From: Brevipalpus yothersi | Taxonomy: Eukaryota > Arthropoda > Arachnida > Trombidiformes > Tenuipalpidae | Length of the DNA stretch: 64,000 nt | Direction of reading: 5' to 3' | Assembly (NCBI GenBank): GCA_003956705.1 | Contig: QZCP01000679.1 | Coordinates: 220,710 to 284,709 of the forward strand | Shown: one piece after another, positions 46,551-59,589 of the stretch | How the letters are laid out: each line of letters starts with the position of its first letter | Numbering within the stretch: the first letter of the stretch is position 1 | Notes under the pieces: model-generated | The model's database searches: none | The model's input: only the letters and a program-made list of their open reading frames with translations | Told to the model about the DNA's origin: nothing | Position numbers and translations under genes: made by a program

Positions 46551-49500
46551 ACTCTCTTTATCCTTATTCTGTAACCTGGTTCCGTTTAGTCCTATCTTCC
46601 ACATCCTTTCTTCTGGAAATATCATGACTTGTGAAATGATGACAACACACTGGCTTATTAGAAGTTCAGACAGGAGTTGAAAGATTTTGCTGCGCAAAAA
46701 GATATGATCTTGAGACGAAAAAAAATGATGATGAAACTTGCACAATAATCTTCAATTTTTCGATATATATGAGACTTGGAGTATACATTCTATTGGAACT
46801 GGATGAATTGAAGCGACATATCATGGAGCTAAAAGGCTGTATCATGGTCCCTATTCAGTTATTAGTACTTAGGTTAGAGAAGCTTCTGGTCAAATTGAGA
46901 TTAAGTTTATTCGAAAAAAATGACGAAATATCTGTATTGGCTAAGTTCATTTAATCTCTTCCGTTTGTCATAAGAATCTATCCAGCATTCCAAAATACGT
47001 TAAAGTTAAAGTTTCTGACTATGAATCCCGTGGGATTCCTTTGATAGATATTAATTCTACCAGATTCAACCAAAATAGACCTAATCATCTTGAGATTGAA
47101 TCATCACAAGTTGATTTTAAGCTCTGAAAATCTTCAATATGTTCAAATTAAAAAGAAATAATAAAGTATTTCTAGCCATTCCTGGAAGGGTAAATGTCAT
47201 CACAACTTCAAGTTCTAAAAAGAGAGTACTTTGAAAAGAAATGCTTTTTCGATCAGTTTTACTTAAGATTTTGAGACTCCCTTTTTCTATTGATCTTCCT
47301 TTTTCTAAAGTCAATTCAATTTTATTAATCAATAAAAATAACCAATTGAAGTGTGCCTCTAGACTTTTACCGATACTTTCCAAGGTCTGTGAAAATGAGA
47401 TAGGATGTGCGAATCGATGAATCGACTCAAGCTCAAAGTCTACTGGAACTATAAAACTATTCGCGTATTCGATGAATGACTGAGCCTTAAAATCGGAAAA
47501 GAATTGAGTCAAGCGAAAATTCTGTCACAAAAAAACAGATGAAAAGTTTCCATTCCAAATCACTTAGTCTTAAATCAAATGGATCATATTATTGCTTTCA
47601 ATTCGATTATTTTCAAAGGATTTATCTTGATAGGGTACGGAAAGTATCTTCAGATTTCACAAGAGCAAAAGAAAGTAGAAAAAGATGGCAAAAAGACTAG
47701 TTCAAACCATTAAATCTTCTCTAATTCAAAGTATAAGTCAAGATAATCAATGAAGCCTCGTGACTTATTGGCTAGGCTGAGAAGTCGGGGGCTGAAAAAC
47801 TTTCATATCTCTCGGAAAACTCACATGCAACCATTTTATGAAATAAACTTACACCTTCGATAGCAGATAGCAGATAGAATAAAAGAAGAAGAAAATATCA
47901 ATATACTGATTGAGCAAATTGGAAGAGAGAGAGAGAGAGAAGCTTTATGAAAAGTTCGATAACAATAGTTTATCTTCATTCAAAGGAAACTCAAGTTGTA
48001 TGTATCTGATCGTAGTATCGAGATTACAAGTATTCATTGATTTATACAATTTGTATATCGGTAGAAAAGAAACAAAATTTTAGTGATTAAATGCCACTTC
48101 CATACAGTTTTCGGAAATAATATGAATCACCTTCTCAGCGCATCCGAGAATGCATTTAAGAAAGTAAAGAAAGAAATCTCAACGCTAATGGCTGAAATGT
48201 TGATCCAACCATGAAATTCACAATGAACTTCATGAAGCTTTGATTGGGAATTCTTACCTGGACTAAATTGAACATTGTTTCTCGACCAAATTAGCTCCGG
48301 ATGTGGCTTTGTTAGTGAACTGGTATTACAATCTAAAGTTATTCGTTGAGCTTCTTGGGCAAAAAGGATGAATATGTGGCGTTTACTTTCATTGGAAGAA
48401 GCCAGACTTGGATATTCATCATGGAATGATGGATGATGTGGGTTATATTCATGAGTAGAAGAAGAATAAGAGGTAGAAGACAACACTTCGTTGAAATGTG
48501 TGGATGATGATGAATGGTCGGAATCGGTGTGAGCATTGGAAGTAAAATATGATGATCGGAAGGAAGAATGAGGGCTTTTTCTCAATGGCTGCTTGATTAT
48601 CCGAGAATGTGAGAGAATCAATAATTCTTTGGGTGCAACTGGAAAGAAGTAATCGAAAATGATTCAGTATTTTCAGATCAGATACAATCTTTTTGCTTGT
48701 TTATTTGAGAATATTGAAATTTTTGCTCGAAAATGATCGATGAAAACTATTAGGATTGCATCATCATCATTTTTGCATTGGTTCGATTGTTGCACAATCC
48801 AACTTCCAGCTCAAAGGATCATTAGTCGAAGGGAAATGAAATGTTGAGGTCTCAGATATTTTGGACAAATGATCTTAGTAAAATATTCATAAAAATGGAG
48901 ATTTTTTGATGATTCGCGCCCATACATGGCCCTTGTAAATACCTCAAAGTGAAAATTAAAGTTCCTTCAACATTTGCTGGAGATTTGACACCTAATTGTC
49001 AGAAACACAACAAATACCAAGAAATTTAAAATTTGTATACTCTGCAATTGCAAAGTTAAACAGTAAAATTCTATCCTCAATCGATCTACGGAAGTTAGAT
49101 CTGAATGAGTGAACCAAAATGAAACTCAAGAAGTATCTGAAGGATCTGCTAGAAGTATAAATCTGCTGAAAATAGCTACCTTCAGTTCTGATGAAAGCTT
49201 GCTAAATCAATTCACAGATACAGATCAAACAAACTTTGACTAACAAATTACACTCTCAATTTCACTTAACTTTTTGCTTATAGCTTTGTGCTATGGTATC
49301 ATTGAGTCCTCTTTGCATGAGCAAACGATCGATTCCAAATTCAAATGCTAGTACCTTGTGAAAAAATTGTAATCTGAAATTGAACCTTTATTCAGACTTT
49401 CAGTAATTAACTTAGCTCAAAACTGTTGGAAATAATCCAAATAATTGGAGAAAATCGAATGAAACATGTTCCGGTCCTGAAATAACACTTTCGGAGGATT

Positions 49501-51214
49501 GAAAGTACCTTGCTCAGCTAATTAAAGAGCAAATGGATGTCAACAACATATTAATGAATGTTCATAGTACCATAAAGTAAACGTCGAGGAACTTTAAGAA
49601 TCTAGAGTATAAATAAGTCTATCCATAACATATAGCTTTTTGAAAGAATCCACGCTAAATTTAGTTCAAAAGCGATATTTCTCATAATGATCATGATCAA
49701 GGTAAAATCGCTATTATAGAAGGGAAACAGTTCAGAAGATGAGAAGTCAGATCTAGAAAAATCGAAGTGAATGTAGAGATTTGTTTTTCTATACAATAAA
49801 CTGTAACTATTTTAAGAGTCCAAATGAAGTATTCAATGGGAGAAAATCCATATTTCTCAGAAATCTGCAATAAGAGTATCATGAGAAATCAGAACTCTAA
49901 AGGGAATGCAACATGGTGCTTAGATTTAAGGTAATTGAATATGAAAAACTGTTCAATTTGTGTATGATTAGATGCTATTTTGGTTCATGAAGACCTTTTG
50001 CTGTCGTCCTACTGTAGAATCTCATTCTATTCAAATGAATGATCATGAGTTCATACGACAAATATAATGGAAATAGGAAACTTTTCCAATCAGAGGGAGA
50101 ATTTTTTTCCTGAAAACTAATAACAATAAACAAAGAATCGATGACGTTATTTTCCTTTTAAGAGTGAACAATAATTCATGAATATGAATTATGTCATATT
50201 GATTAAAATCCACATTCAGTATGCGTTTTGATCATCCCATGAGATCAACAGAGAATCCAAAAATATCAGCTCATCTGTCATTCATTTCGAGTAGGTGTAA
50301 GATCATTTGAATCAACCACTCATTATTCTCTCGAGATAAAAAAAGTTCCCCTAGCTCACAATATTCTCCAGGATGATGGTACAAAAATATCATCTGAATT
50401 GAAGCTCAGAATATACAGCCCACCATATTCAAATGATGCGTTTTGTGAATTAGGAGGCAAATGAGTGGTCATAAAAGAGGAACTTGTGTCAAGAGATGTA
50501 TCATGAAATTTTTCCACTTACCCATCACCGTTAAAGTGCTTCCTGTGCGTATTGGCTTGTTATTAATAGCAGGGCCAACCTTGAAATGGGCGAAAATCAA
50601 TCAAAGTAGGAATGTTTATTAATAATGAACTATCGATAAATGAGTTACTCGTAAAACTCTTACCTGACACTGGTATTCACCCTCATCTTCTAATTGGACG
50701 TTTTTTATTTGTAAATTATAAATTCCTCTATTTTGATTAATTTTCATCGAGTGTCGTGGAAAACCAGGAATGTCTGGATTGAATCCTGGAGGAAGAAGAA
50801 TTTTGACGGTATTAGCATTCAATTTCGAATTTTTGAACATTTTCAGTGGAAATTTTCATGGAATGGGGAGAATTTATTTTACAAGGTCCAAAAAATGCTT
50901 TGTTTGTTTTAAGAAACTTTATTATAGAGTTTTATGGATCTTTTTGAAGTCTTTTGATCAGTTCTTCTGGTGTAAATGTTACCCTTTGACTCTCTGACCT
51001 AATGGCACTAACAAGAACTACTTTGATTTTAAGTGAAGACAATACCTCATGGCCTCTATTCGTCTCTATTATTAAGCTAACCAACCTCAACAACTGAAGG
51101 AAACTCTCTGCTGTACAGAAGTATTTGCGGAAATGAATTCTCCAGATTAAGAAACACTCTCAAGATCAGGAGAAGTAATGAATGTTATTTCAGAGAGAAA
51201 GAATCATGGAGGTT

Positions 51215-51284
<70 letters not shown>

Positions 51285-53154
51285 ATCCATTCTCAGTGAA
51301 AATATCTCCAAAACAATAAAGACTGTAGTATATGATTAAAAGGACAGGAATTTCACATGAGAGGATTTTCTGGGTATAAATTTGGTGAGATGGTGCAAGA
51401 AGAAACCACCAGGATCACCATTCATAACGGTATAACGGTTATGGTACTTTCGGAAGTGGCATAAGGCAGGATGTATAATAAGAGAATTGAGGATTGGCAA
51501 ATCTGAGAATCTGTTGAAACACAAGAGCAAATCAGAGGGAAACTCACTGATCACAAGCATAATCTTCTGTCATAAGTTCATTAGAGAGCTTCATTTGGAT
51601 GGTAATTATTCATTACCAAAGCTACCGTAATGCACTTCAGGAACCTTTTTCTTTTTCACATGCATGTACATTTCGATCAATGATCCATATTTTCTGAGGG
51701 CTCAAAATATGAGCTGCCAGAGCTTTCCAGGCAACAACAACCGTTATTTATACTCGAAAAATGAAGCAGCTGAACTTAATTGCTGAATAACCCAGAATTT
51801 TGAAGAACCTCTGTACTTTGCCGATCCTCTTGAAAAACTTTCCATCATCAAAGCTACACCATGAGATTCAGCTTTTATGATATAGTTTTTTTTATTTGAG
51901 CTTGAAAAAATTTTTCCTTCTTTCTCTTTCACTCCAATCTTGAAACAATTTGAGCATTCTCTAGCATTCATGTATGTATGTAAGTTATCATCACCACTAC
52001 TAATGAAACCCATTAATTTATTAGCCCAATCGAAATACAAAGCTATTCAACCGATGGATAACAACAATGCATACTCAAGCTAAGAGGGAACCGATAATCG
52101 GTACAGTGAATGATGATGATATATGTGAGAGTAGAAAAAAAGAGCATAGTTTTGCAAAAATAAGCTTCATAAATGGGAATGCTAAAAATTTTCTCTCTCT
52201 CTCTCTCTCTTCCTCTCTTTCTTTGAAGGATAAAAAATGTGATCAAATGAAGAGTGAAAAAAAGTGGCATTGATTTGAGGCTATGATAACGAATGAGAAT
52301 AGCAATTGAATCAAATTGAACGCAAGTAATACATTCGCCTGGGCTCAGTCAAGTACAAACTTGTGTTCAAGAGGAACACATATATAACGTGTATACACTT
52401 TCAGGGGAAGCCTTTCGTCTATCATGTTTCACTTTGGGAAGGTTGAATTCATTCGATGAAGGGGTTCATATGATTTATGATGGGACTTAGTGAGGCTTGA
52501 TTTCATTAATTTTGTCAAGAATTGTGTATTCCAAAAACTTTTATTTCTTCCTCCTTTTTCTCTCTTCTTCTCACATTCTCTTCACTCCTCTCATCTCTTT
52601 ACTGTTTCACATCTATTGGATCGTGAATTTTTTTTCTCTTCTTCCTCCCTATTTTCTTATGTATCCTTTTGGTCTTTGACATGATCATTATTCACCCATG
52701 AAAGGATCAGAATAGGCTAAAATACGCAGAAATACATGAGAAAAAATAGAAAGAATTCGACTATCTTTATTAATTTTAAGGAACTAATTCCAGAGAACAA
52801 ACCCTAATTAATATGAGAAGTATCGATTGCCCATCACTATGTACGTTCAGATTTATCATGAAAATCAAGACAGGAATCACTTATCCAAATGAGAGACAGA
52901 AAAAAACTAGAAAAAGAAGTAGACCGGAAAAGCCCTGCAGTGAAGCTAGCTTCCGGGCGTCCGATGAGAACTTTTCAGCCGATCATCTTGGATGAATAGT
53001 TAACACTGTTCTGCTAATCAAGTTTGTTTATTCACATTAATGGAAAGAAAACTTGATGATCACTGAGAATGAAGTCATGAATTAAGAAGCCCATGCAAAG
53101 TATAGTGAATATGGATGATCATTGAACTATAAAAGTGGGTCAGAAAACCGTCTA

Positions 53155-53214
<60 letters not shown>

Positions 53215-53643
53215 CAAAATTTACCCAGAATAGAATGAATGTTGAAGGTGTATAAGAAAATTAGCTGCTCAAAGTTAATGATCGATGTTGGTATAAGGAA
53301 TGGTGGCTATTATTGCTACAGGGTTCTACTTTTGTCTAGATTAACATTATTTTGCTTTGACGTGAAAGGATCGAAATTCAGCTACAAAGTAACATATTTG
53401 GACAATATTCGAGACCTAAATGTGTGTGTGTGAGGGAAAAAATAGTCAATAAGCGACAGAGTTCTGCTAGGAAATCATTTTTCATTTATAAAAATCATTT
53501 CTTACCCAAAAGAAAGCCATCTTTGCTCCATTGAACAGCTCCTCTCTGGTTTGCTACTGTACATTCAAGCTCAACATCAACACCTTCTTTTACCGTTATA
53601 TCGACAGGTTTAATCCGAAAAAATTGTTGTGTACCATGATTTC
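37232..53643 (-). CDS. Nephrin/Sns-type immunoglobulin-superfamily adhesion receptor (5' end missing)
   Basis: Ten exons join in frame: 53506-53643, 50664-50785, 50522-50579, 48258-48638, 44687-44863, 41703-41990, 41236-41538, 39730-40329, 39010-39492, 37232-38883; about 1400 residues. Ig1 opens QQFFRIKPVDITVKEGVDVE..C and ends DEGEYQCQVGPAINNKPI, the nephrin/Sns signature. Nine Ig domains follow in order, one FN3 domain (KPDPPVNLTFEL...YSLWIIAHNFAG) with a Gln-rich insertion, a membrane segment (YVLIGIVILGAAVGVANCAF) and a tail of about 130 residues. Ig2 contains an 80-residue Ser/His-rich insertion. Ig7 has Met/Asn where the first Cys is expected. Sns/Hibris and nephrin pair with Kirre/Neph partners in myoblast fusion and filtration slits. 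The signal-peptide exon is upstream of 53643 and was not found. Confidence 0.93.
40461..40550 (+). repeat. Dispersed repeat B, copy 2
   Basis: Matches 36881-36970 on the same strand, with small indels. Intronic here. Confidence 0.65.
40783..40838. repeat. (CA)n microsatellite
   Basis: About 56 bp of CA dinucleotides with one interruption (CATACA near 40813). Confidence 0.95.
41125..41178. repeat. (CT)n microsatellite, about 54 bp
   Basis: Uninterrupted CT run close to the splice donor of the preceding Ig exon (41236). Confidence 0.95.
41991..44686. other. Nephrin-like intron, 2.7 kb
   Basis: AT-rich intron with a GAAA/GA run at 43416-43470. A plus-strand ORF at 43682-43966 has no recognisable domain. 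Confidence 0.55.
44864..48257. other. Nephrin-like intron, 3.4 kb
   Basis: Intron inside Ig2 with two (CT)n tracts. A 131-codon minus-strand ORF at 47117-47512 has no splice partners and no recognisable domain. Confidence 0.5.
46136..46198. repeat. (CT)n microsatellite, about 63 bp
   Basis: Uninterrupted CT dinucleotides. A second, shorter tract lies at 46519-46545. Confidence 0.95.
48639..50521. other. Nephrin-like intron, 1.9 kb
   Basis: AT-rich intron between the end of Ig1 and Ig2. Nothing distinctive seen. Confidence 0.5.
51219..51281. repeat. (GA)n microsatellite, about 63 bp
   Basis: Uninterrupted GA dinucleotides in a nephrin-like intron. Confidence 0.95.
53158..53211. repeat. (GA)n microsatellite, about 54 bp
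   Basis: Uninterrupted GA dinucleotides about 300 bp downstream, in gene orientation, of the Ig1 exon at 53506-53643. Confidence 0.95.
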
Positions 53644-55239
53644 CTAGAGGAAACAAGCAGAAAAGAAAGAAAAAATTGAGTTTTAATTCACTTTTAAATC
53701 ATAGTCTAGAATCATTTAGTCAGAGAATACTTCGTTTCTGATTGTTTTGATAAGACATTGTATTGCAGAAGACGATGATATCAGACAGTTCAATTTTCAT
53801 CTCTGAATTATTTTTAGATTTTCAGTTGATCAAGATTCATTTCTAGATAATGAACCAGAAAGTCATCATTTGTCTGAAGCCCCACAAGAATTTCTTAGTA
53901 AATGATCTGATCAGATTAAAAGTCTTAGAGTAATCGCCGAGTTTTTATATTTCTATGAACAATCCTTTCCCATTTGTAAAGTAAAAGTGTGTGTATGTGT
54001 TTGTGTCATTTCATGTGGATCAATTATAGTGAGTGCAATTCACATCATCAATTGTGTCTCAATCCTTTCTCCGATTACTCACCAAGTGAGTATATAGTGA
54101 AACAGAATTCTGAACATCGCAAGTTCATTCTTAATTCTTTTAACGTCACTATTCCACTGAGTGGTGAATCTTCTGTGGAACAATAATTCAGAGTTCCAAG
54201 TCCAACTGTATATACACACTGTATGTGTAACTATGTGGGTGGACGAGATGGGACAGAATGCGAATGACATATACACATATAAACAGTGCTACAAACTCAA
54301 AGAAAGTGGAATAGAGAAGAATAGTAAGCAAAAGTTGAAGTGGAAAAGAGAGTCATCATCAAATGGTCATTACATGGGATGACATAATGGAAACTTGCTA
54401 TATAGCAATTATCTTTTCTTTCAGATCTCTCTCTCTCTCTCTTTCTCTTTCTCTCTTTTTCCTTCTCTCTTCTGGTCATCACTTGATGAAGTTGAACACA
54501 TTCTGTAGTCCGAAAAACTACAAGAATCTCAAGTGTTAGGTGTATGAAGAGAATCTGTTTTCACATCACCTTTTATCGGTGAATATGTGTGTAGCTTGTT
54601 CATTTGAGACAAAATTCCAAACCATTTGCCAGAATATAGAGATATAAGGCATCATACTGTTGACTTGTATTGCCATGGAATCTCAAGTGTAAGTATACTA
54701 GGCTGATGGGTAAGAGAAACTATTTGAATTGCTCGATTAGTAGGCAGGAAGCAGCAACTACTGCTATTATGATAAGTGTGGAATAGTGGCCTATCTTGGG
54801 ATAGAATTTTTTTCATGTGTGTTCTCAGAAGGAGAAATATTCTTGATTGTGATGAGAGTAATGGAAAGTAATAATGACTCATTTCATGAAGCCATCTCTG
54901 TGGTTGTGTGCATGTCTTAAGTAGAAAGAAGAGATAAATTCTTCGATGACTTCATGCCCTTTAGTAAATTTTTTGGGGAAATAAAATTGGAGCAACCACA
55001 GAGAAACCAATCAAGATATTAGTGGTTTTGCACTTGTGTGTTTGCACAGATTTTTATAATCACACCACCATGCTAGAATTTAACTCGATATATAAGCCAT
55101 CCAACGAACTGATTTTGAGATATGGTAGTCATAATGGGACTATGAAGTCTATCCTCATGAATATATTTACTTTTTTATTATTTTAACGCTTGTGAGCTTT
55201 CTGATGAAAGCTACATATAAAGCTGTATTCCTCTCCAAT

Positions 55240-55244
<5 letters not shown>

Positions 55245-55331
<87 letters not shown>
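55245..55331. repeat. (AG)n directly joined to (TC)n: near-perfect palindrome
   Basis: AG dinucleotides 55245-55286 pass straight into TC dinucleotides 55287-55331, giving two arms of about 42 and 45 bases able to pair with almost no loop. Confidence 0.95.
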
Positions 55332-55336
<5 letters not shown>

Positions 55337-57264
55337 GAGTTCTCTCTTGGGTCCATAATCGAGGTAAAAAAAATGAAATGCATCCACTAAGACAAAGAGC
55401 ATTCGAGTTATGAGTTCTGTAATCATGATTTGAATCAGTTCATCTTTCGGATAAGAACATGATGGCAGTTTGGATTTTCTTTTTTATTTAATATTTGTAC
55501 CTGTGGCACCAGTCAGAGATGTATCAATCATGCAATATCATTGTGCATGATCGTGATTGTCATTCTCTTAATTAGACTCGATCAATTTTTTTAGCGATGC
55601 ATTTGAAAAACCCCGCTAAATTTTTGAAATCTTGCTGGTTTCTTAGTACCTTATCGAAAGTTCAAAGATTGTCCTGCTGAGATGATTGAGCACAAACAGC
55701 ATAGGGATTCTCTATTGACTATGGTCACTTCTAGGCTCAATATATTATCGTATTTGGAGGTATTAGAGTTTCTACCACATATCGATATCAAAACAATGGA
55801 TATCATACACAATTAGAATAGCAATCATACTGTGCTCACATTTTGTGAGCACTTAGAAAGTGCAAATGTATTCCCTCTCTACCTCTACCATTCATGGAGA
55901 TTAGCTTTCTCAGAATTTGGTTGTGGAGGTCTAGAGAATTCTAAGAAGGATCTGAAAAGGAAGGAAAGTGGAGAAAATGATAAGGAAATGGTGGACACAA
56001 TAGATCTCATGCATTTGTATGTGCGTTTGATTGTGAAAAGCAGAGGACAGAGGAATCAAGTAAGAAGCAGAAGAAGCCTTAAACCATAGTCCATCGAATC
56101 AGTGGTCAAAGTATCACACTCGCTCGAGTGATCAACGATGCAGTTCACTTGAATACAAATTTCCTGATTTACTATTTTCTCACTTTTATCCTTGATTTCT
56201 TGCTCAAGAATAGAATTGTTATGTGACATACATTGGGGCACAATTTGCTGGACAATAAAATAACCTTTCCTCAACAAGATCATGGTGAGAGAGAGAGAAA
56301 GAGAAAGGACAACTTCAGATTGTGATGCTCAAGTTGAACACAGATTTTGTGTGTTGATGGTATTGGACCCATCAGAAAAAGACCATGTATATCAACCTCT
56401 CATGAAGTGTTGACCCATGTATTTTGTCTACTTTGAAAGAAATCTGGATATATAATGTAGAATGGTACGATCTGGGAGATCCATGATTTTTTTTCTGCTA
56501 ACAATTCACTCTTATTCAGGTGGAGAAAAAAAATCTAACAGGAAGAGAAAATTTATGCCATTGAGCTGTCAACTTTTTCCATTCATCATTACATGGAGCT
56601 ATTCTACCGACAACAATTTACATAATTCAGTTTAAAATAAGTTGAAATAGTCTTCAGAAAGCAGAATGATCGTTCATTTTTATTCGATTCTTGGCCTAAC
56701 CTGGTACGTGATGAGAACCTTCAAGTAAGTTTTTTTTCTAAATACTTAAACGTAAACCATTGTAATTATATGAAAGAATTTTGGAAACAAATTCATGTTC
56801 TATCATGGTCATTGTGAGGAATATTGATGCACTGGAAAAACGTTTTCATTGCTCACTATACACCTTTGTGAATTTGTCAATCTCTTTGTGTTATGCATAT
56901 AAATTGTGTATTTTCTATTTACACCACACTCATCTTAACACAATGTCCATTCTATATTTGAAACTTCTCTAAGCGAAAATCAAGTAAACTGAAGCTGATG
57001 AAATCCGATTGAACAATCTGTATGGCTGATTATGTTGAAATACAAACTTTTTGGGAAGAAATTCTCGAATCGGTATAGAGCTCGTATGCCATTAGACCTT
57101 GAATAATCGGAACAATTGATGACCAAGCACACTTTACTCATGGCACTGAAAATTTCTCTTTTCTTCAATCTGTATATTTGATTTGCATTGAATATGCTCC
57201 AACAAATCATTAAAATGTTGAAATGGTCACTTTTGAGGGCAAACATTTGGTTGACTAGGCATCA

Positions 57265-57335
<71 letters not shown>
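57265..57335. repeat. (GA)n microsatellite, about 71 bp
   Basis: GA dinucleotides with one AA interruption near 57279. Confidence 0.95.
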
Positions 57336-57338
<3 letters not shown>

Positions 57339-58096
57339 GAAAAGCTACACTTAAATTAGTTTTGAACACCTCATGGCTGTTTGATTTATGCTATCAAATA
57401 GCTTTAGGGCTGAGAATGTTGTGTGAATGCTGTGAATATGTCCACTGATTAGCTTCATGTAGGAATACATATGCATGCTGAATCCGTTTATTTCTTCCGT
57501 TTCACTTCAATTTCATGAAGTCATGAATCCAAATAAATTTAACCACAAAACTTTCAAGTGCATCAAATACTGTGGTCACTAGATGACCAAATATGTGATT
57601 CAAATAACCATTATGATACCAATTTCAGAATGTGTTACTGATGACGGTCACCAACCAAATGTATGCTTAAGACAGGCTCATCAAGCTATATGGATCAAGT
57701 TTTTGCCCGAGGACTTTTCAGATATTTATGAACACTTTATGAATACCTTCACCGGCTTCTAAAGGAAGTCGATACTTTTGATTCATCAATAGCTATGTCC
57801 AATATGAATTTATGATAAAATTTCATCCAATCAGTATACATGTATTTTTGAGTGAGTCAGAGAGAGATATGATTCAGGCTAGAGTTGAATGACATGTATC
57901 AACATGGAAGATCATATTCTCCGTTTAACCCATCATATTCTGAGCAAAGAGAGAAAATCTTCACTTGATTATCAGCAAAAAAAGAGGCAAATAAAATTCA
58001 GCTTGAACGACTTTTTGTGAAGAATTGAAGCAATAGCCAAGTTGATCTCTACATTGCTTGCTTGATCGATGAGATTGTCAATATTATGACATAAGA

Positions 58097-58099
<3 letters not shown>

Positions 58100-58155
<56 letters not shown>
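58100..58155. repeat. (CT)n microsatellite, about 56 bp
   Basis: Uninterrupted CT run. Confidence 0.95.
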
Positions 58156-58160
<5 letters not shown>

Positions 58161-59538
58161 TTACATCTTCCTTCACCCACAATGTCATCATGATCACCAA
58201 GATGATGTCAGTGATCTTGATAGCTATCATCAGTGGATTTTTTTCTTCAATTTTTTGCCTCTCTCTCCCATGAAAAACAATATCCTCTTAACAAAAAAAA
58301 CAGTATCAACAGGACCACAAGCATCACTGGATCATCTGAATACAAGAGACAGACAAACCAGTGGTTTCATCTCCTTCGAAAACTATTCCTTCTCTCTTTC
58401 CAAGAATCTGAGGCATACTTCCTCTCGATCCAATGATTATTGTCAGTGGTTGTCGAGAAACATTATCTCTTTTCCCAGTCAGAATGGAAAGCGTACACTA
58501 TCAAGGGAGCGTAACATGGAGGAATAAAATTTCTGAGCCCAAAAGGAGTGTGGGCAAGAAAAAGAAGAGGAAAGAAGAGGAGAGAAAAAAAACCTCACAT
58601 AAAATGCGATAAAAGGAATAAAGTTCAATCTCATAAAGTGAGTGGAAATCTATGTGTTAGATTCTCTGTATTCAATGACATGACTTCTTCACCTCACCAA
58701 GATAGAGTATCCAATTCTGATCACACCATCATGGTCAGGTCAGTTGGCGTGTTGAGTGGCCATCTATTCCTTCACCTTTTTGCCCACTATATAACTCACA
58801 CTCAGAATAACCTTTGTCCAAATGTTTCGTGCGAAAAGAATGTGTGTGTATGTGTGCTCTGTAGCTCGAAAGCCATGCGTTTTTGAGTCTGTGTATTTAC
58901 AATCTCGCCCTGAATCATGATCTTCAGACGAGATTCATCTTTTTTACTTGATGGAATCAAATCTTGACTAGATTTTTTTTTTGGAAACGATTCTGTTCGA
59001 CATGATGATTCTTGAAAACTTTTAGCTATTTCAGATGAAGGTGTGCACATGAAGATGACTCTGAATGTCATGCAGAATGTGAGTTGGAGATATATTGAAA
59101 TTTTCTCTCTCTCTCTCTCTCTTCTCTCTCCTTCAAAAGATGCTGATTCAATGAAGCAAGACAATATTTTCTGCTTCAATTTTGACAAATTTTGAATATG
59201 TCATATCCTCATGTCTGCTGATGCCCAGAAAAAAGAAATTTTCTTCCTCTCTTTCTCTTTCTCTTTCTTTCTCACATTCCTTCGAAAACCGCTGAATTGG
59301 ATCCATAAATCATCCACATTCTCAAAGTGTACTCGAAGGTGAGGTATAGGGAGCAGGAAAGCAGCAATGTTCCAGGATATGACTTTTTATGAGGGAAAAA
59401 CAAGCCAATTGGAAGATTCATATTCTGGTGAACATCATTCTCACCATTTTAACCAGTCTGGTTGTTTTTCACTCATTTTTAGCATCTCTTACATTGAATT
59501 ATACATTCAATTGGAAGTACCGGAAAATTCTCTAGGAC

Positions 59539-59540
<2 letters not shown>

Positions 59541-59586
<46 letters not shown>
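59541..59586. repeat. (CT)n microsatellite, about 46 bp
   Basis: Uninterrupted TC/CT run. Confidence 0.95.

Positions 59587-59589
<3 letters not shown>

Larger units (their letters stand above)
50786..53505. other. Nephrin-like intron inside Ig1, 2.7 kb
   Basis: Contains two long (GA)n tracts (51219-51281, 53158-53211) and a short CT run at 52193-52214. No nested gene seen. Confidence 0.55.

Noticed and set aside
47117..47512. 131-codon minus-strand ORF inside a nephrin-like intron
   Set aside because: No recognisable domain, no splice partner and AT-driven composition; the flanking Ig2 exons join in phase without it.
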